DNA from: an uncultured Bacteroidota bacterium
Lineage (GTDB): Bacteria; Bacteroidota; Bacteroidia; Flavobacteriales; Flavobacteriaceae
Assembly: GCA_902561795.1 (NCBI GenBank)
Contig: CACERG010000004.1
Span: 1-64,000 of the forward strand
Length of the DNA: 64,000 nucleotides
Direction of reading: 5' to 3'
Below the pieces are notes generated by a model that saw nothing but the letters and a program-made list of their open reading frames with translations, searched no databases and was not told where the DNA came from. The stretch's first letter is position 1. Each line of letters opens with the position of its first letter. Shown one piece after another: positions 62,430-64,000 of this stretch. Made by a program: the position numbers and the translations under genes.

Positions 62430-62624
62430 TTATTCCACAAGTGTTATGTTGGTAGCTTGCTTACCTTTTTTGCCTTCCTCTTCAACATATTCTACTTTAG
62501 AGCCTTCTTTTAAAGAATTTCCATTAAGTGATGAAACATGAACGAAAACGTCTTCTCCAGACTCATCGTTGGTAATAAAGCCATATCCTTTTGCTTCATT
62601 AAAAAATTTAACTGTACCTGTCAT
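62430..62624 (-). CDS. Cold-shock domain protein
   Basis: 64 aa. '[20 protein letters not shown]' and '[20 protein letters not shown]' carry the RNP1 (K-G-Y-G-F-I) and RNP2 (V-F-V-H) nucleic-acid-binding motifs of the CspA family. It acts as an RNA chaperone or antiterminator. It converges with tadA with 27 bases between stops and no terminator hairpin. Confidence 0.95.
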   Translation of the reverse strand: MTGTVKFFNEAKGYGFITNDESGEDVFVHVSSLNGNSLKEGSKVEYVEEEGKKGKQATNITLVE

Positions 62625-62644
62625 TTTTATTATTATAATTTAGT

Positions 62645-62652
62645 CAAAGGTA
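62645..62652 (-). promoter_or_regulatory. -7 element of the cold-shock gene promoter
   Basis: TACCTTTG on the - strand, 20 bases before the ATG, matches TAnnTTTG. No TTG at the standard spacing is present. The leader would be short (about 14 bases). Confidence 0.45.
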
Positions 62653-62740
62653 ACTTTATTATTTATGGAGAGCTCCTTTTTTGCAATTTTATTTTTAGTA
62701 TCAAATTTTGTCCTAATTTTTTAAAGGACTAAAGCTCTTT

Positions 62741-62974
62741 TTATTTTCTATCTCTAATTTTTTTCAAATTCTTTTCACTAAGCACGTAATCCTTAAGTTT
62801 TTTCCCTTTCCAACGGTGATAAAGAAAAATAGGTAAGTAAATAAATGCAGCAATAATAACTGTAAAACCAACGATTCTTTCGCCAAAAGTAAAATCGATA
62901 AAGTTTTTATGATAAAGACCGTAACTTAAGCTAATTGTAATTAAGGAAAATAGAATTCGAAGAAAAACTTTCAT
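62741..62974 (-). CDS. Small membrane protein of unknown function
   Basis: 77 aa. Two hydrophobic segments ('[15 protein letters not shown]' about 7-21 and '[20 protein letters not shown]' about 34-53) and a basic C-terminal tail rich in Lys. The ATG overlaps the aspS stop (ATGA), so translation is probably coupled to aspS. Small two-helix proteins after aspS are seen in other flavobacteria (recollection); no role is known. Confidence 0.65.
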   Translation of the reverse strand: MKVFLRILFSLITISLSYGLYHKNFIDFTFGERIVGFTVIIAAFIYLPIFLYHRWKGKKLKDYVLSEKNLKKIRDRK

Positions 62975-64000
62975 TCACCTTTTGTGTTATCAATTTTAAG
63001 GGAGAGCTCTTTTATTTGAACAGGATCAATATGGGACGGCGCATTTATCATAACATCTCTTCCACTATTATTTTTTGGAAAGGCAATGAAATCCCGAATA
63101 ATTTCTTCTCCTGCAAGAATAGCGATTAGGCGATCTAGACCAAATGCAATTCCACCATGAGGAGGAGCTCCATAACGAAAAGCTTCCATAAGAAAACCGA
63201 ATTGTTCCGAAGCATTTTTTTTTGAAAGTCCAAGTAAATCAAAAATTTTAGATTGAAGATCTTGATCGTGTATTCGTATTGAGCCACCTCCAATTTCATT
63301 TCCGTTAATTATTAAGTCATAAGCACTTGCTTTGACTGAGGAAGGATCTTTTTCAAGTAAATCAAGATGTTCAGATTTTGGAGCAGTAAAAGGATGGTGA
63401 ATGGCTTGATAACGCTTAGTTTCCTTGTCCCATTTAAAAAGTGGAAAATCTGTAACCCAAACTGGAGCAAAAATTTCAGGATTTCTCATTTCCAAACGTT
63501 CTGCTAATTCCATACGAAGAGAACTTATTTGGAACCGCGCAGCATTTGTTTCACCCGCAAGCACAAAAATTAAGTCTCCAGGTTTAGCTTTACAACTTTC
63601 TGCCCAAAGTTTAAAGTCGGCTTCAGTATAAAATTTATCTACTGATGATTTAAAACTTTCATCAGTATTAAATTTTAACCAAATCATACCTTTTGCACCA
63701 ACCTGCGGCCGCTTAACCCAATTTATATACTCATCAATATCTTTTCTGGAAAAAGTTGCAGCGCCAGGGACAACAATTCCGACAACAAGATCACTTTTAT
63801 CAAATATTTCAAAACCCTTGCCTTGTGTAACGCTATTCAACTCAGTGAGGGTCATTTCAAAACGAACATCAGGTTTATCAGTTCCATATTTTTCCATTGC
63901 TTCATCGTAAGTTATTCTAGGGATGTCAGCAATCTCTATATCTTTAATTTCTTTAAGTAAATATTTTACTAGATTTTCAAATACAGCTAAAATATCGTCT
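62971..64000 (-). CDS. aspS: Aspartyl-tRNA synthetase, C-terminal part (5' cut by window edge)
   Basis: The track starts at an internal Met (63897), but the frame stays open to base 64000 with '[19 protein letters not shown]', a core AspS block, so the gene runs past the edge. About 342 of roughly 580 residues are present. The bacterial GAD insertion domain, '[15 protein letters not shown]' (class II motif 3) and '[16 protein letters not shown]' are visible. It charges tRNA-Asp. The small membrane protein follows with a 4-base overlap. Confidence 0.96.
   Translation of the reverse strand, partial: DDILAVFENLVKYLLKEIKDIEIADIPRITYDEAMEKYGTDKPDVRFEMTLTELNSVTQGKGFEIFDKSDLVVGIVVPGAATFSRKDIDEYINWVKRPQVGAKGMIWLKFNTDESFKSSVDKFYTEADFKLWAESCKAKPGDLIFVLAGETNAARFQISSLRMELAERLEMRNPEIFAPVWVTDFPLFKWDKETKRYQAIHHPFTAPKSEHLDLLEKDPSSVKASAYDLIINGNEIGGGSIRIHDQDLQSKIFDLLGLSKKNASEQFGFLMEAFRYGAPPHGGIAFGLDRLIAILAGEEIIRDFIAFPKNNSGRDVMINAPSHIDPVQIKELSLKIDNTKGE

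Noticed and set aside
1-64000. CRISPR arrays, tRNA or rRNA genes, insertion sequences, phage genes
   Set aside because: No regularly spaced repeats, cloverleaf-like sequences, transposase or integrase motifs were recognised on reading; a tRNAscan, Infernal or ISfinder run could still reveal small ones.

Overview
The window looks like a chromosome segment of a marine-type member of the Flavobacteriia (Bacteroidota). Supporting signs are very AT-rich DNA, TAnnTTTG-type -7 promoter elements paired with TTG at -33, almost no Shine-Dalgarno sequences, many TTG starts, a SusC-like TonB receptor behind a TPP riboswitch, and family members typical of the phylum (DUF4301, DUF3127). No species can be named from the sequence alone. 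No tRNA, rRNA, CRISPR array, insertion sequence or phage gene was seen, and no gene-free stretch exceeds about 150 bases.

Bases 1-43130 form one long surface-glycan biosynthesis locus, with all genes but one on the + strand and many start/stop overlaps. It reads in modules. (a) 1-9908 is a pseudaminic-acid-type branch: PseI, a Gfo/Idh oxidoreductase, a DegT aminotransferase, two N-acetyl sugar amidotransferases around a HisH/HisF-like pair, a GNAT acetyltransferase, PseF, and a PseC interrupted by a G9 tract. (b) 9920-16743 holds a glycosyltransferase-like protein, an ABC exporter and a second nonulosonate set (NeuB, NeuC, a KdnA-like aminotransferase, NeuA). (c) 16748-24151 holds glycosyltransferase-like proteins, two methyltransferases and a GMC oxidoreductase. 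(d) 24156-27450 is a CDP-6-deoxyhexose pathway. (e) 27443-32404 holds glycosyltransferases, a polysaccharide deacetylase and an aminotransferase-acyltransferase fusion. (f) 32397-36597 is a UDP-L-QuiNAc/L-FucNAc-type pathway with its transferase. (g) 36601-39820 holds a reverse-strand methyltransferase and an MBOAT/SGNH O-acylation pair. (h) 39821-43130 is the dTDP-L-rhamnose operon. Together these predict five activated sugars (two CMP-nonulosonates, a CDP-6-deoxyhexose, a UDP-6-deoxy-HexNAc and dTDP-L-rhamnose) for a heavily decorated LPS, capsule or glycoprotein glycan.

Bases 43153-64000 are core genome: DoxX, rplU-rpmA with promoter and terminator, ahcY, a phosphopantetheinyl transferase, and a thiamine/vitamin salvage segment (thiamine-binding-like protein, PnuC, NadR-like kinase, DUF4301, TPP riboswitch, TonB receptor). 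These are followed by two envelope proteins of unknown role, greA with a hairpin leader, an HIT protein, a histidine kinase, DUF3127, tag, the rplM-rpsI-rpsB-tsf ribosomal cluster, polA, tadA, a cold-shock gene and the 3' part of aspS, which runs off the right edge.

The most unusual features are: the G9 frameshift in pseC; the coexistence of two nonulosonate pathways, with a KdnA-like aminotransferase and a GMC oxidoreductase nearby; a HisF-like protein that has lost both catalytic aspartates, next to an amidotransferase with an altered PP-loop; a PLP-aminotransferase/GNAT fusion; and structured leaders in front of the TonB receptor, greA and rpsB.
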